Below the pieces are notes generated by a model. It was not told where the DNA came from. It made no database searches and was given only the letters and a program-made list of their open reading frames with translations. From Pseudidiomarina homiensis (GTDB lineage Bacteria > Pseudomonadota > Gammaproteobacteria > Enterobacterales > Alteromonadaceae): DNA of 64,000 nucleotides. The translations under genes were made by a program, and so were the position numbers. The stretch is from positions 1,836,390 through 1,900,389 of the forward strand of contig NZ_PIPX01000001.1 in assembly GCF_003987225.1 (NCBI RefSeq), written 5' to 3'. The stretch's first letter is position 1, and each line of letters begins with the position of its first letter. Of the stretch, positions 8,899 through 17,194 are shown piece by piece.

Positions 8899-8933
8899 TA
8901 AGCCACCGCTATTTACGTGGGGAGAGAAATTCA

Positions 8934-9377
8934 ATGTCTACGCGTTCTGTGATTATGCATGATAACCAAGGTGAGTGGCTAAATGTATTAGGTATGCGAG
9001 TGAAGTTTCTTTGTACGAGTGAAGACACTCAGGGCCGTTATTCAAGCTTACTTAATACGGTGCCCAAAGGTTTAGGTGCTCCGCCTCATAAACATCCCTG
9101 GGATGAGGCATTTTACGTACTCAAAGGTGAGGTAGAGCTGCAAATTGGCGACGAACGACACCATTTAGCTGCAGGCGGGTATGTGCTTGTTCCCGCGAAT
9201 ACGGTGCACGCCTTTAAAGGGTTGTCGGACGAAGAAGGTTTGTTAATTGCATTCGAATCTCCGAGCCATTCACATCTCTTCTTCAAAGAAATTAACGACA
9301 CCATTCAAGCGATGCCAGACGATCTTGATAAAGTATTGGCTATTGGCGAACGACATCAGGTAACAATGGTGAATTAA
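8934..9377 (+). CDS. Cupin-domain protein
   Basis: 147 residues, one small beta-barrel. Cupin motif 1 is visible as PPHKHPWDEAFYVLKGEVEL (H, H, E ligands) and motif 2 as GGYVLVPANTVHAF (H). These residues would hold a metal. The cupin is stand-alone without other domains, so it may be a small-molecule enzyme or sensor. GGGGAGAG precedes the start. It is divergent from the TetR gene and probably its target. Confidence 0.85.
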   Translation: MSTRSVIMHDNQGEWLNVLGMRVKFLCTSEDTQGRYSSLLNTVPKGLGAPPHKHPWDEAFYVLKGEVELQIGDERHHLAAGGYVLVPANTVHAFKGLSDEEGLLIAFESPSHSHLFFKEINDTIQAMPDDLDKVLAIGERHQVTMVN

Positions 9378-9438
9378 AACAAAATGTTATAGGGTTGTTG
9401 TTAGCGTTAGCCGCATAAATCAATAGAGGAAGTTAAAA

Positions 9439-9774
9439 ATGCAACGAAGACAATGGATATGGATGGTTGGACTGCTGTGCGGTTCAGCGTTGGCACAAGA
9501 TTACAATGTAGCTGTTGAGGTTATTGATAAGGATGAAGTCATTGCTTCACCAACGCTGATCGTGAAAGAAGGTGAAGAAGCCGCGGTATCCGTTTCAAAC
9601 ACCTTTGATTTGAGTATGACGGTACGCAAACAAGATGCGTTCTACGCAGTGACAACGCGTTTAAAGACCAATCAAAGTGATATTTCCCCGAGTCTACTCA
9701 TAAAGCCGAATGAGCCAGCGTCAGTCATGATTGGCTCTACGGGACTACGTTTAACGATTACAGATCAGGACTAA
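9439..9774 (+). CDS. Secreted secretin-domain-like small protein
   Basis: 111 residues with a signal peptide (MQRRQWIWMVGLLCGSALAQ). The mature part reads like the core of a secretin-type domain (EVIASPTLIVKEGEEAAVSV ... SLLIKPNEPASVMIGSTGLR): the SPTLIVKEGEEA motif is like the SPxLxTxxGxxA of GspD/PilQ pieces. It is far too short to be a secretin pore. AGAGGAAG precedes the start. Function unknown. Confidence 0.65.
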   Translation: MQRRQWIWMVGLLCGSALAQDYNVAVEVIDKDEVIASPTLIVKEGEEAAVSVSNTFDLSMTVRKQDAFYAVTTRLKTNQSDISPSLLIKPNEPASVMIGSTGLRLTITDQD

Positions 9775-9775
9775 T

Positions 9776-9880
9776 ATGCGTTTACTTATTGGGATTGTAC
9801 TTGCGCTTGCGGCGACGCTATTGCGACGAACAAGAACAAAATTAGCGCAAAAATTACAAGAGTTTGGTTCAAGTCGTTAA
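9776..9880 (+). CDS. Possible 34-residue small membrane ORF
   Basis: ATG one base after the previous stop. The product would be a hydrophobic helix (MRLLIGIVLALAATLL) followed by a basic tail (RRTRTKLAQKLQEFGSSR). Coupling to the upstream stop and the single-helix, positive-inside pattern make it plausible, but there is no independent ribosome site and it could be chance or a gene remnant. Confidence 0.3.
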   Translation: MRLLIGIVLALAATLLRRTRTKLAQKLQEFGSSR

Positions 9881-9978
9881 AACGTAAAGAGCTCGTCAAC
9901 ACCTACCAAAATTCAACTTCTTTGCTATGTTTAAGAGTGAGTTATCTCAATCACCTATAGCAACAGAAGGAAATTCCA

Positions 9979-10224
9979 ATGAGCTTTTTATGGTTTTTAT
10001 TGGTAGGTCTTATCGCTGGCTGGTTAGCAGGAACGCTGGTTAAAGGCGGTGGTTTCGGCATTTTGGGCAACATTGTTATCGGCATTATAGGTGCCATGTT
10101 GGGCGGTTTCTTGTTCGGCTTACTCGGCCTCTCAAGTAATGGTGGGCTGATTGGTAGTATTGTTGTAGCCACTATTGGCGCTATTGTTTTACTCGTCATT
10201 GTACGCGCGTTGAAAAAAGCTTAG
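9979..10224 (+). CDS. GlsB/YeaQ/YmgE-family stress-response membrane protein
   Basis: 81 residues, nearly all hydrophobic, with the Gly-rich pattern of the transglycosylase-associated (YeaQ/YmgE) family: WFLLVGLIAGWLAGTLVKGGGFGILGNIVIG, GAMLGGFLFG, then a final helix and basic tail RALKKA. These are inner-membrane proteins linked to general stress. AGAAGGAAA precedes the ATG. The gene appears monocistronic. Confidence 0.88.
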   Translation: MSFLWFLLVGLIAGWLAGTLVKGGGFGILGNIVIGIIGAMLGGFLFGLLGLSSNGGLIGSIVVATIGAIVLLVIVRALKKA

Positions 10225-10278
10225 CGCTCCTTCCTGTTTCGATTGCATTTGCCATGCCAGTCATTAACATGATTCGGC

Positions 10279-10530
10279 ATGGCTAAACCTCGCAAAAAAC
10301 AACCGCTTCGTACGGTTCAAATCAGCTGCAACAAGTGTCGAACGCCTTTATATAAATACCGCAAAGGCGGTAAAGGCGCACTGGTGAAGTGTTTTGTTGA
10401 ACGTATTGTGGAAGATCACACAACCGAGGTCGGGATATGCCCTGGCTGCGGGCAGGAATTTGCCCGTGAAACAATGATCCGTGGTACGCCAGCCTATAAA
10501 ATAGTTGGCGGTAAAGTGATGGTGAAATAA
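10279..10530 (+). CDS. Small zinc-ribbon protein
   Basis: 83 residues, basic start (MAKPRKKQPLR) and two CxxC knuckles (Cys17/Cys20 and Cys54/Cys57), so it probably binds one zinc. The linker is basic (KYRKGGKGALVKC). It may bind nucleic acid, which is inference. Its stop shares one base with the start of the next gene (TAATG), so the two are co-translated. Confidence 0.7.
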   Translation: MAKPRKKQPLRTVQISCNKCRTPLYKYRKGGKGALVKCFVERIVEDHTTEVGICPGCGQEFARETMIRGTPAYKIVGGKVMVK

Positions 10531-11135
10531 TGAAGATCAAATTGGCGATTTTGGCCGCACTCGTAGTGGCAGCGATTTGGGCAGTGCTTGCCAATAAACC
10601 AGCTCAGCAAGGGCAAAGTGCTATTTTAAACCTTGAGTCTGAGCGCAACTTAGAGAGTCCGCAACCGCTGGCTTGTGTACAGCTCAGCGAGGTTACCGCC
10701 AAGCATAATCCAGTCGACCTGATCGCGGGTGTAGCGCAGTGCATCGAACAAGAAAACTACCTACAGGCCGCTGATCTTTATACGGTGGCGATGACTTATG
10801 GCTTTTACGATACCCTGCGCGTCAGCGACCAAACGGCGCACCAAGCGCTGATGGTGGTTCGCATGAACGCATTCACCAAGGCTCAACAAAGTGAACTGGT
10901 GAAGTTGCAAGAGGCAATTGCTACGCGCATAGAAGCACCAGAACTGTGCGGGCAGCTACAAAGTTTGGGTGCGCCGCAATACCACCCTGATTACATGATT
11001 AAGCACGGTATGGAAGCTTTTAGTGCAATGCCTGAAGAGAAAGGCGGCTTGATTGCCGACTTTGATGGCCCAGCCGCATGGCAGCATGCACTGCAAACTG
11101 TACCTAAGTGCGTTTCTGAAGCTGCTACAGACTAA
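10530..11135 (+). CDS. Membrane-anchored hypothetical protein
   Basis: 201 residues with one N-terminal membrane helix or uncleaved signal (IKLAILAALVVAAIWAVLAN). The rest is mainly helical with three cysteines (ACVQLSE, QCIEQENY, ELCGQL) and resembles a tetratricopeptide-like helical hairpin around AQCIEQENYLQAADLYTVAMTYGF. It is coupled to the zinc-ribbon gene and ends convergent with the cation transporter with a 4-base stop overlap. Function unknown. Confidence 0.65.
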   Translation: MKIKLAILAALVVAAIWAVLANKPAQQGQSAILNLESERNLESPQPLACVQLSEVTAKHNPVDLIAGVAQCIEQENYLQAADLYTVAMTYGFYDTLRVSDQTAHQALMVVRMNAFTKAQQSELVKLQEAIATRIEAPELCGQLQSLGAPQYHPDYMIKHGMEAFSAMPEEKGGLIADFDGPAAWQHALQTVPKCVSEAATD

Positions 11136-11767
11136 CCGCAGCAGTCTTCGATTTTGTCAGCTTCGCCACGGCGTACTTGCAGGGCGTTGCGCACAATCCC
11201 AATGGCTGAGACGATAACGATTGCGGCGATAACGAGCGCAATAAGTAAGTCTGGCCAAGCGGCATTTTGTGAACTGACCAGCAGCGCAGAGAAGATGACA
11301 CCAGTATTTAAAAGCATGTCGTTGCGGGAGCAGATCCAACTTGCGCGGATATTGATGTCGCCATTGCGGAAGCGATAGAGCATTGCAAAGCAGATCACGT
11401 TTACCACCAAAGCGAGAAGTGCCACTGACAGCATAACATCTGCGCTGGGCGCGCTGCCAAATAGAAAACGTTTAATCACATCGAGTACGACCAATGTCGC
11501 CAGCACGAGTTGTAAGCTGCCGTTCAACAAGGCTGCATTGGCTTTGTGTTTTAAGGTTTTGCCAACGGCATAAAGACTTGCCGAATAAACGAGGGCGTCG
11601 GCCAGCATATCCAGTGAGTCAGCAATCAAGCCACTCGATTGCCCTATCCAGCCAGCAATGAACTCGACGAAAAACATCACCGCATTCAGAATTAATACGG
11701 TCCAAAGTAGCTTGCGTTGGGCGCTGTCAATTTGTGCTTGGCTATCAATGCCGCAGCAACTGCTCAT
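11132..11767 (-). CDS. CDF-like cation transporter with Cys-Cys-Gly at both ends
   Basis: 211 residues with six predicted membrane helices like the transmembrane part of cation diffusion facilitators (GLIADSLDMLADALVYSASL on helix 2). The second metal-site motif is altered (SRNDMLLN on helix 5) and the cytoplasmic C-terminal domain is absent. Short CCG motifs occur at both ends (MSSCCG and EDCCG at the stop) and may bind metal in the cytoplasm. Known relatives move Zn, Co, Cd or Fe out of the cell; the substrate here is not determinable. Start ATG 11767 has GGA upstream; a TTG at 11779 is less likely. Confidence 0.82.
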   Translation of the reverse strand: MSSCCGIDSQAQIDSAQRKLLWTVLILNAVMFFVEFIAGWIGQSSGLIADSLDMLADALVYSASLYAVGKTLKHKANAALLNGSLQLVLATLVVLDVIKRFLFGSAPSADVMLSVALLALVVNVICFAMLYRFRNGDINIRASWICSRNDMLLNTGVIFSALLVSSQNAAWPDLLIALVIAAIVIVSAIGIVRNALQVRRGEADKIEDCCG

Positions 11768-11828
11768 GGTTATTTCCAAATAAATGCTAAGGTAACTGTG
11801 AGCGCTATTTTAACAGGAAAGCATTGTC

Positions 11829-12512
11829 ATGACACACGAACTTCCCGCACCGGTGCAACGTTATTTTGCGTATGCCTTGCCGCAAATAAGGCAAGTGAAC
11901 GAAGCGCGCTTGCGGCAAACTGGAGTCTTACGTACCGATATGAAGCGCGATAAATGGCTGCATTTTATAGCCAAGCAACGCTTTACCAGAGGTGCGTTCG
12001 AGTGGCAGGCAAAAGTCGCAGTTTGGGGACCATTTAGTGTGGCTGTAACAGACAGTTATGCTGCTGGTGTGGGTTCTGGAAAGGTGCAGTTGTTCTCGTG
12101 GTTAACTCTCGCAGCTGAACGCGATAAGCCAGAATTAAATGAAGGTGCTCTACACAGGTATTTAGCCGAAGGTGTTTGGTGCCCAACCAATTTATTGCCC
12201 GCAGCTGGTGTGCAATGGCGTGTAGTAGACGACCACCGAGCCATCGCCAGTATTGACGATCACGGCGTACACGTGGAGCTGGAATTTACCTTTGCCGAGA
12301 ACGGTGCAGTGCAAGAAATTTACACGCCAGCGCGCTTTGGCCGCTTTGGCAAAAGCTACAAGCGCTGCCCATGGCGCGGCCGTTTTGCCGATTATCGCGA
12401 AGTTCAGGGTATGCGTATTCCGTTTTTTGGTGAAGTAGGATGGCAAATAGATGGTAAGTGGGAATGGGTTTGGCGCGGCGATATTGCGGACGCAGACTAT
12501 GATTTAGCTTAA
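11829..12512 (+). CDS. DUF6544/DUF6920-like protein
   Basis: 227 residues, soluble, no signal peptide. It has the pattern LPAPVQRYFAYALP ... LRQTGVLRTD ... WLHFIAKQRF ... FEWQAKV near the N-terminus, which I associate with the DUF6544/DUF6920 family, and a Trp/Phe-rich C-terminal half (FGEVGWQIDGKWEWVWRGDI). The fold looks like a beta-rich lipid or ligand-binding barrel. Biochemical role unknown. AGGAAAG precedes the start. It ends with a 4-base stop overlap with a small minus-strand ORF. Confidence 0.7.
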   Translation: MTHELPAPVQRYFAYALPQIRQVNEARLRQTGVLRTDMKRDKWLHFIAKQRFTRGAFEWQAKVAVWGPFSVAVTDSYAAGVGSGKVQLFSWLTLAAERDKPELNEGALHRYLAEGVWCPTNLLPAAGVQWRVVDDHRAIASIDDHGVHVELEFTFAENGAVQEIYTPARFGRFGKSYKRCPWRGRFADYREVQGMRIPFFGEVGWQIDGKWEWVWRGDIADADYDLA

Positions 12513-12616
12513 TCAGTCAGTAGCGCTTTGACCCGTTCTTGTAGAATCGGAATAACGTCGCACGGTCGCCCCCAACCAACTGCGTAAACGGTCGCCAGTA
12601 GGTGATCGAGTGACAT
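12509..12616 (-). CDS. 35-residue small protein downstream of the flavoprotein gene
   Basis: ATG two bases after the stop of the flavoprotein gene (TAGGCATG), open for 35 codons. The product MSLDHLLATVYAVGWGRPCD continues into an amphipathic helix ending RVKALLTD. Its stop overlaps the stop of the convergent gene by TTAA, the same 4-base geometry as seven other real convergent pairs here. That and the tight coupling favour a real gene. No family is recognised and there is no strong ribosome site of its own. Confidence 0.45.
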   Translation of the reverse strand: MSLDHLLATVYAVGWGRPCDVIPILQERVKALLTD

Positions 12617-12618
12617 GC

Positions 12619-14763
12619 CTAACCGCGGCGCCAGCGGTGAAACTTTGTCACCCAATTCAATAATTTCTCCGGCTTATGTGCCTGTTTCCACTGCCCCGCC
12701 ACATATTTATTGGCTTCCGACATGGTTGGATAGCTGTGAATAGTGCCAAGAATCTTGTTCAGACCGATCCCTTGCTTCATCGCTAAGACATATTCGGCCA
12801 GCAGCTCGCCTGCTTGCGCTCCGACAATGTTAACGCCTAGAATTTTATCTTTACCGGGCTCGGTTAGAACCTTGATACGGCCATAATCTTGTTGGTCGGC
12901 AATGGCTCGATCCATGTCGCTGATGTCGTATTCGACAACTTCGTAGCTGACATTTTGTTGCTCTGCTGCTTGTTCAGTGAGCCCAACATTGGCGATTTCA
13001 GGCGTTGTGTAGGTCACCCAAGGGATAACTGAATAGTCTGCGCGGAAGGTCTTAAAGGGGTCAAACAGAGCGTTTACGGCTGCATACCAAGCCTGATGTG
13101 AAGCAACATGAGTAAATTGATAGGGTCCCGCCACATCACCACAAGCATAAATATTGGGAAAGTTGGTTTGCAACAGCTGATTCACGTGCACGGTTTTGTC
13201 GACTTGAACACCTAATTCTTCGAGTCCAAAGCCTTGCGTATTGGCTTGCCGACCAAGGGCGATGAGGACGCGGTCAAAAGCGAGCTCCACAGTTTCGTTT
13301 TCGTGTTCTGTCAGTAGTTTTGCTTGACCACTTTCATCCACCACAAATTTCTCGGCACGATGGTTCAAACGCAAATCCACGCCATCTTCACGTAACTGTT
13401 TTTGCAGCAAAGCACAGGTGTCAGTGTCTTCATTGCTCAGCACCCGCGGGGCCATTTCAACTAGAGTTACTTGGCTACCTAGCAACTGGAACGCTTGCGC
13501 AAGCTCACAACCTATCGGGCCACCACCTAGTACCAACAAACGTTCAGGCAGTTTACGCAACTGCCACAGGTTATCCGAGGTTAGGTAATCTACCTGCTCA
13601 AGCCCGTCAAATGGCGGAACCAGAGGCCGAGCGCCCGACGCAATGATGATACTGCGGCTAGAAATCGTCTGCTCTCCCTCTGCGGTACGCACCTTCACGT
13701 GCCAAGGTGAGGTAAGGGTCGCCTCGCCCTTCATCACGTCGACACCGAGCTCGGTATAGCGTTCAACGGAGTCATGGGGTGCGATACGCTGAATAACGTT
13801 TTGCACCTCATCCATCACGCGCGCAAAGTCGATACTTTCAATCGTGGTCTGCACACCAAGCCGCTGCGCAGCCCGAGCCTGCCGAATAGACTTAGCGACA
13901 TGCAATAAAGCTTTTGATGGTACGCAGCCGGTATTTAGACAATCGCCGCCCATTTCGTTCTTCTCAATAAGCGTGACCTTGGCCTTCACCGCAGCAGCAA
14001 TGTAAGCACTTACCAACCCAGCAGAGCCTGCACCAATAACGATTAAGTTATTATCAAACGAAGCTGGCTTGGTGTACCCTTGATAAACTCGACGCTTCTT
14101 CAGTAAGGTTAGAATGAGTTTCGCCATCAGCGGTACTAAGCCAAGCAATACCAGCGCACCAAGTAAGTCGGCTGACAACACATCGCCAAGACTCTCAACC
14201 TCAGCGAGCTGTGTACCGGCGTTAACATAGACGGCGGTCGCTAAAAGCATGCCCACTTGGCTGACCCAGTAGTAGGTCCAGGTTTTGATCTTGGTAAGCC
14301 CCATCACTAGGTTAATCACAAAGAATGGAAAGAGCGGTACTAGACGTAAGCTGAGTAAGTAAAAAGCACCGTCACGTTGCACGCCTTCATTGACGGCTTT
14401 TAGGCGTTGGTTAAAGCGTTCTTGTACCCAGTCGTGCAATAGCCAGCGGGCACTAAGGAAGGCGAGAAGCGCGCCAACAGAGCTCGCAAATGAGGCGAGC
14501 AAAAGCCCCCAAGCAAGACCAAAAATCGCGCCAGCACCGAGGGTCAGAATAGTGGCACCCGGAATTGATAGCGCGGTGCAAAGCACGTACAACGCAAAGT
14601 AACTACCAAACATAAGTAGCGGTTGCTTAGTAAATAAGTCGGTCAGCTGCTCACGCTGCTGCTTGAGTTGTTCTAGTGTTAGATATTGCGTCAAGTCGAA
14701 AACAAAAACACTAGCGACCAGTGCAGCAACGATTGCAATAAAGAGTAACTTCTTCAGTGACAT
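12619..14763 (-). CDS. TVP38/TMEM64 membrane domain fused to FAD-dependent pyridine nucleotide-disulfide oxidoreductase
   Basis: 714 residues in two parts. Residues 1-230 are a multi-helix TVP38/DedA-like (VTT) domain with the Gly-rich SIPGATILTLGAGAIFGLAWG and SLRLVPLFPFFVINLVMGLT blocks. Residues 235-714 are a dihydrolipoamide/mercuric-reductase-like flavoprotein: FAD motif VIGAGSAGLVSAY, redox disulfide GGDCLNTGCVPSK, NADH motif LGGGPIGCELAQ, YACGDVAG, and the C-terminal HSYPTMSE His-Glu pair. There is no MerA Cys-Cys tail or HMA domain, so mercury reduction is not indicated. It starts 11 bases after the TonB receptor gene, so it may reduce an imported ligand or quinone at the membrane. 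Confidence 0.92.
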   Translation of the reverse strand: MSLKKLLFIAIVAALVASVFVFDLTQYLTLEQLKQQREQLTDLFTKQPLLMFGSYFALYVLCTALSIPGATILTLGAGAIFGLAWGLLLASFASSVGALLAFLSARWLLHDWVQERFNQRLKAVNEGVQRDGAFYLLSLRLVPLFPFFVINLVMGLTKIKTWTYYWVSQVGMLLATAVYVNAGTQLAEVESLGDVLSADLLGALVLLGLVPLMAKLILTLLKKRRVYQGYTKPASFDNNLIVIGAGSAGLVSAYIAAAVKAKVTLIEKNEMGGDCLNTGCVPSKALLHVAKSIRQARAAQRLGVQTTIESIDFARVMDEVQNVIQRIAPHDSVERYTELGVDVMKGEATLTSPWHVKVRTAEGEQTISSRSIIIASGARPLVPPFDGLEQVDYLTSDNLWQLRKLPERLLVLGGGPIGCELAQAFQLLGSQVTLVEMAPRVLSNEDTDTCALLQKQLREDGVDLRLNHRAEKFVVDESGQAKLLTEHENETVELAFDRVLIALGRQANTQGFGLEELGVQVDKTVHVNQLLQTNFPNIYACGDVAGPYQFTHVASHQAWYAAVNALFDPFKTFRADYSVIPWVTYTTPEIANVGLTEQAAEQQNVSYEVVEYDISDMDRAIADQQDYGRIKVLTEPGKDKILGVNIVGAQAGELLAEYVLAMKQGIGLNKILGTIHSYPTMSEANKYVAGQWKQAHKPEKLLNWVTKFHRWRRG

Positions 14764-14774
14764 TTAAATTCCTA

Positions 14775-17090
14775 TTAAAAGCGATAGCTTAAGCTTAGCT
14801 GAGCATGTCGAGGTAGCGAAGGAAATGCCAAGGTGGCGCCAAAGTAACCACCCTCGAATACCGGCGCCCAATTGTCTTGATCGGTCACGTTGATAACGTC
14901 TAAGCGCGCACTCAATCGGGGGGTAAAGCGATATTGCGTGTGCAGGTTCAGCTGATGTTGGTCACGAATCATCACCGTTTGTAAAAAATCGAGCGGATAG
15001 GACTTGGTGTAGCTTAAGTCGCCGCCAAGCGACCATGCGTCTGAGACTTGCCAGCCAGCAACAGCGCTTGCCTGTACCTCGGGAACGCCTTGCAGTTGCT
15101 GATTAGACGCTGGAAAGATGGTAAAGCTCGGCGAGCCGACACCGGTTCCTGCAATGATATCGGGACGAGAGTTATCGAAAGCATCGGCAACTTGACGGGT
15201 GCCTTGAAAGGAGGCCGAATCGTCCCAGTACGCATCGATATAGCTGGCGGCGAGCGTTACCCAGTAACCTTGCTCATGGCGATAATGCCACTGCAATTCA
15301 ACGCCCTCGCTGGCGATGCCGCTATTGGAGCCATCACGGTTACGCAGGCTGCGGGTTTGCTCAAACCACACCGCATCGGCGTACCAACGCGCCCCACTCG
15401 GGGCGTACTTGACGCCAACTTCGTAGAGCCGATTTTCAGTAGCAAAATTCTGCGAATCGATAACCCCAGCCGCATTCAAGACGTTGCCGCCGGCCATGGA
15501 GTTCGAGGTGGAATCGCTATCATAAGCGGTCGCATAAACCACAAGATCAGGTGACCAGTTGTACTGCGCAGCAAAACTCGCTGCGGTGAGCCAATCGCTA
15601 TAACTGTCTTGTTTGGCGGTCACACCCGCTGGCGCCAGAGGATCGCGTGCTTCAACGTCATAGTAATCGGCGCGCAGGCCCAAGGTGAGGCGAAATTGCT
15701 TGGTCACCGCCCACTTTTGTTGCGCGAACAAGCCCCATTGGTAGCTGGTCGAGTCAGTGGTATCAGAAAGATTAAAATCGCCAACGCCATCGTTATTCAG
15801 ATCGTATTGGGCGCCGGGTGACACAAATAAATTCGGGCGCAATTCCACCAAGCGTGCCTGCTGTTCGGCCGTTAATGGAATACGTCGTTGGTCGAGGGAG
15901 CCGGTCAAATCAATAGGGTTATCGGCTTCGGTCGTAAACTGGCTGTAACCTAGCACATCGTTGTAGCGAAGGTTTGCCCCAAAGCTGGTGTTTTCACCGT
16001 AGTGGAGCTCGACGCGATGCTCAAAGGTGTGCGCACCATCAACAATTTCGACAAAACTGTTTTGGTTAATGCCTTCGCGCTCTAGGTATTGAAAGTAGCT
16101 ACGATTGAGCAATAACCAATCACTATTAAGTTGCTGCTCAATAACGGAATGCAGCAAATAGGTTTCGGCGGTGTTGGTATCTAATGGATCGGTCAGCACA
16201 GTGCTCCGATCAATTGCAACTAAACCTGTTGGGCTTATGACTGCGCCAGCGCCTGGCACATAAGAGCCGTTTGGCTGCTGTCCCTGACCGGTAATGTAGA
16301 GGTTGGCGTCAATGAGATCCTGCGTGGGCCGGTTTATGCCCGCATTATCGGTCCAATCGACGTCATAATACTCAAAATTCAACGACCAACGGGTGCTGTT
16401 GGATGGCGTCCATTCATAGGCGAGTAATAAGTCGTCGCTGCGCAGGTGGGTATAGTCGTAAAAACTGCCTTCGTCGATCACTTCTACGCTGGCGCGAAAG
16501 GCTTGACGATCTTCTTCAATGACGGTGTTGTGATCGGCCTGCCAGCGGTACTGATCCCATTCACCAACACGCGCCTTTAGTTCGGTACGTGAAGTGTCAG
16601 TGCGTGCGCGCTTCGGTAACAGGTTCACAAAGCCGCCGACCCGTTGTGTAGTGCCCAGCATTACTGGCGGTGCGCCTTTCACGACGACCATACTTTCATA
16701 AGCGTTGAGCGATAGCGGAATCCCTAAACCATTATTACCGGCTTGGCGGCGCATACCGCCAGTGAAGAGCTCGCCAAGTTGGCCGCGCATACTGGGTAAT
16801 GATGGGTTACCAAATCCAGCTGCAGCATGGCTGTTAGGCGCAAACTTGGCAATATCATGCAAATCGTCGATGTTTGCCTCGCGCAAAAGCGATTCGGTGA
16901 TCACTGTGGCTGAACGAGGGATATCCTGCAGTTGTTCATTGGCACCAAATACGCCCTCTACCTCTTGTTCACTCGGGAGCACAATTTCTCGTTGCTCACC
17001 GCGCACCTCAATGACTTCATCAGGCTGCTCTTGTTGTGCTGTTGCGCTTAACGGGATAAATAAGGCGGCGTAAAGGGGTAATAGTTTCAA
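14775..17090 (-). CDS. TonB-dependent outer-membrane receptor (siderophore-type)
   Basis: 771 residues from a TTG at 17090, chosen because GGAGAG lies six bases upstream and the product then begins with a clean signal peptide (MKLLPLYAALFIPLSATAQ). An in-frame ATG further up (17165) would add a non-signal sequence. It has a plug domain (DIPRSATVITESLL, LPSMRGQLGELFTGG, VVVKGAPPVMLGTTQRVGGFVN) and a 22-strand barrel ending in aromatic LSLSYRF. Receptors of this type import ferric siderophores or similar chelates. The ligand is unknown. The AraC gene is divergent and likely controls it. Confidence 0.92.
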   Translation of the reverse strand: MKLLPLYAALFIPLSATAQQEQPDEVIEVRGEQREIVLPSEQEVEGVFGANEQLQDIPRSATVITESLLREANIDDLHDIAKFAPNSHAAAGFGNPSLPSMRGQLGELFTGGMRRQAGNNGLGIPLSLNAYESMVVVKGAPPVMLGTTQRVGGFVNLLPKRARTDTSRTELKARVGEWDQYRWQADHNTVIEEDRQAFRASVEVIDEGSFYDYTHLRSDDLLLAYEWTPSNSTRWSLNFEYYDVDWTDNAGINRPTQDLIDANLYITGQGQQPNGSYVPGAGAVISPTGLVAIDRSTVLTDPLDTNTAETYLLHSVIEQQLNSDWLLLNRSYFQYLEREGINQNSFVEIVDGAHTFEHRVELHYGENTSFGANLRYNDVLGYSQFTTEADNPIDLTGSLDQRRIPLTAEQQARLVELRPNLFVSPGAQYDLNNDGVGDFNLSDTTDSTSYQWGLFAQQKWAVTKQFRLTLGLRADYYDVEARDPLAPAGVTAKQDSYSDWLTAASFAAQYNWSPDLVVYATAYDSDSTSNSMAGGNVLNAAGVIDSQNFATENRLYEVGVKYAPSGARWYADAVWFEQTRSLRNRDGSNSGIASEGVELQWHYRHEQGYWVTLAASYIDAYWDDSASFQGTRQVADAFDNSRPDIIAGTGVGSPSFTIFPASNQQLQGVPEVQASAVAGWQVSDAWSLGGDLSYTKSYPLDFLQTVMIRDQHQLNLHTQYRFTPRLSARLDVINVTDQDNWAPVFEGGYFGATLAFPSLPRHAQLSLSYRF

Positions 17091-17124
17091 CGAAAGCTCT
17101 CCAAAACAGATGAATAGGTTTAGA

Positions 17125-17134
17125 CTACGCGTAG
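17125..17134. promoter_or_regulatory. Palindrome between receptor and AraC genes
   Basis: Perfect palindrome CTACGCGTAG in the 104-base divergent gap, 35 bases upstream of the receptor TTG. It could be part of a regulator site, although AraC proteins usually bind direct repeats. No Fur-box-like sequence was seen. Confidence 0.3.
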
Positions 17135-17194
17135 ACGCCTGAATAAGTTTATTAGTATCGTACATAGTATCAGCGATTTAAGAGTAGTAGGTAA

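Noticed and set aside
12619..14763. Mercuric reductase
   Set aside because: Redox disulfide and FAD motifs match, but the C-terminal Cys pair and HMA domain of MerA are absent, and no mer genes are nearby.
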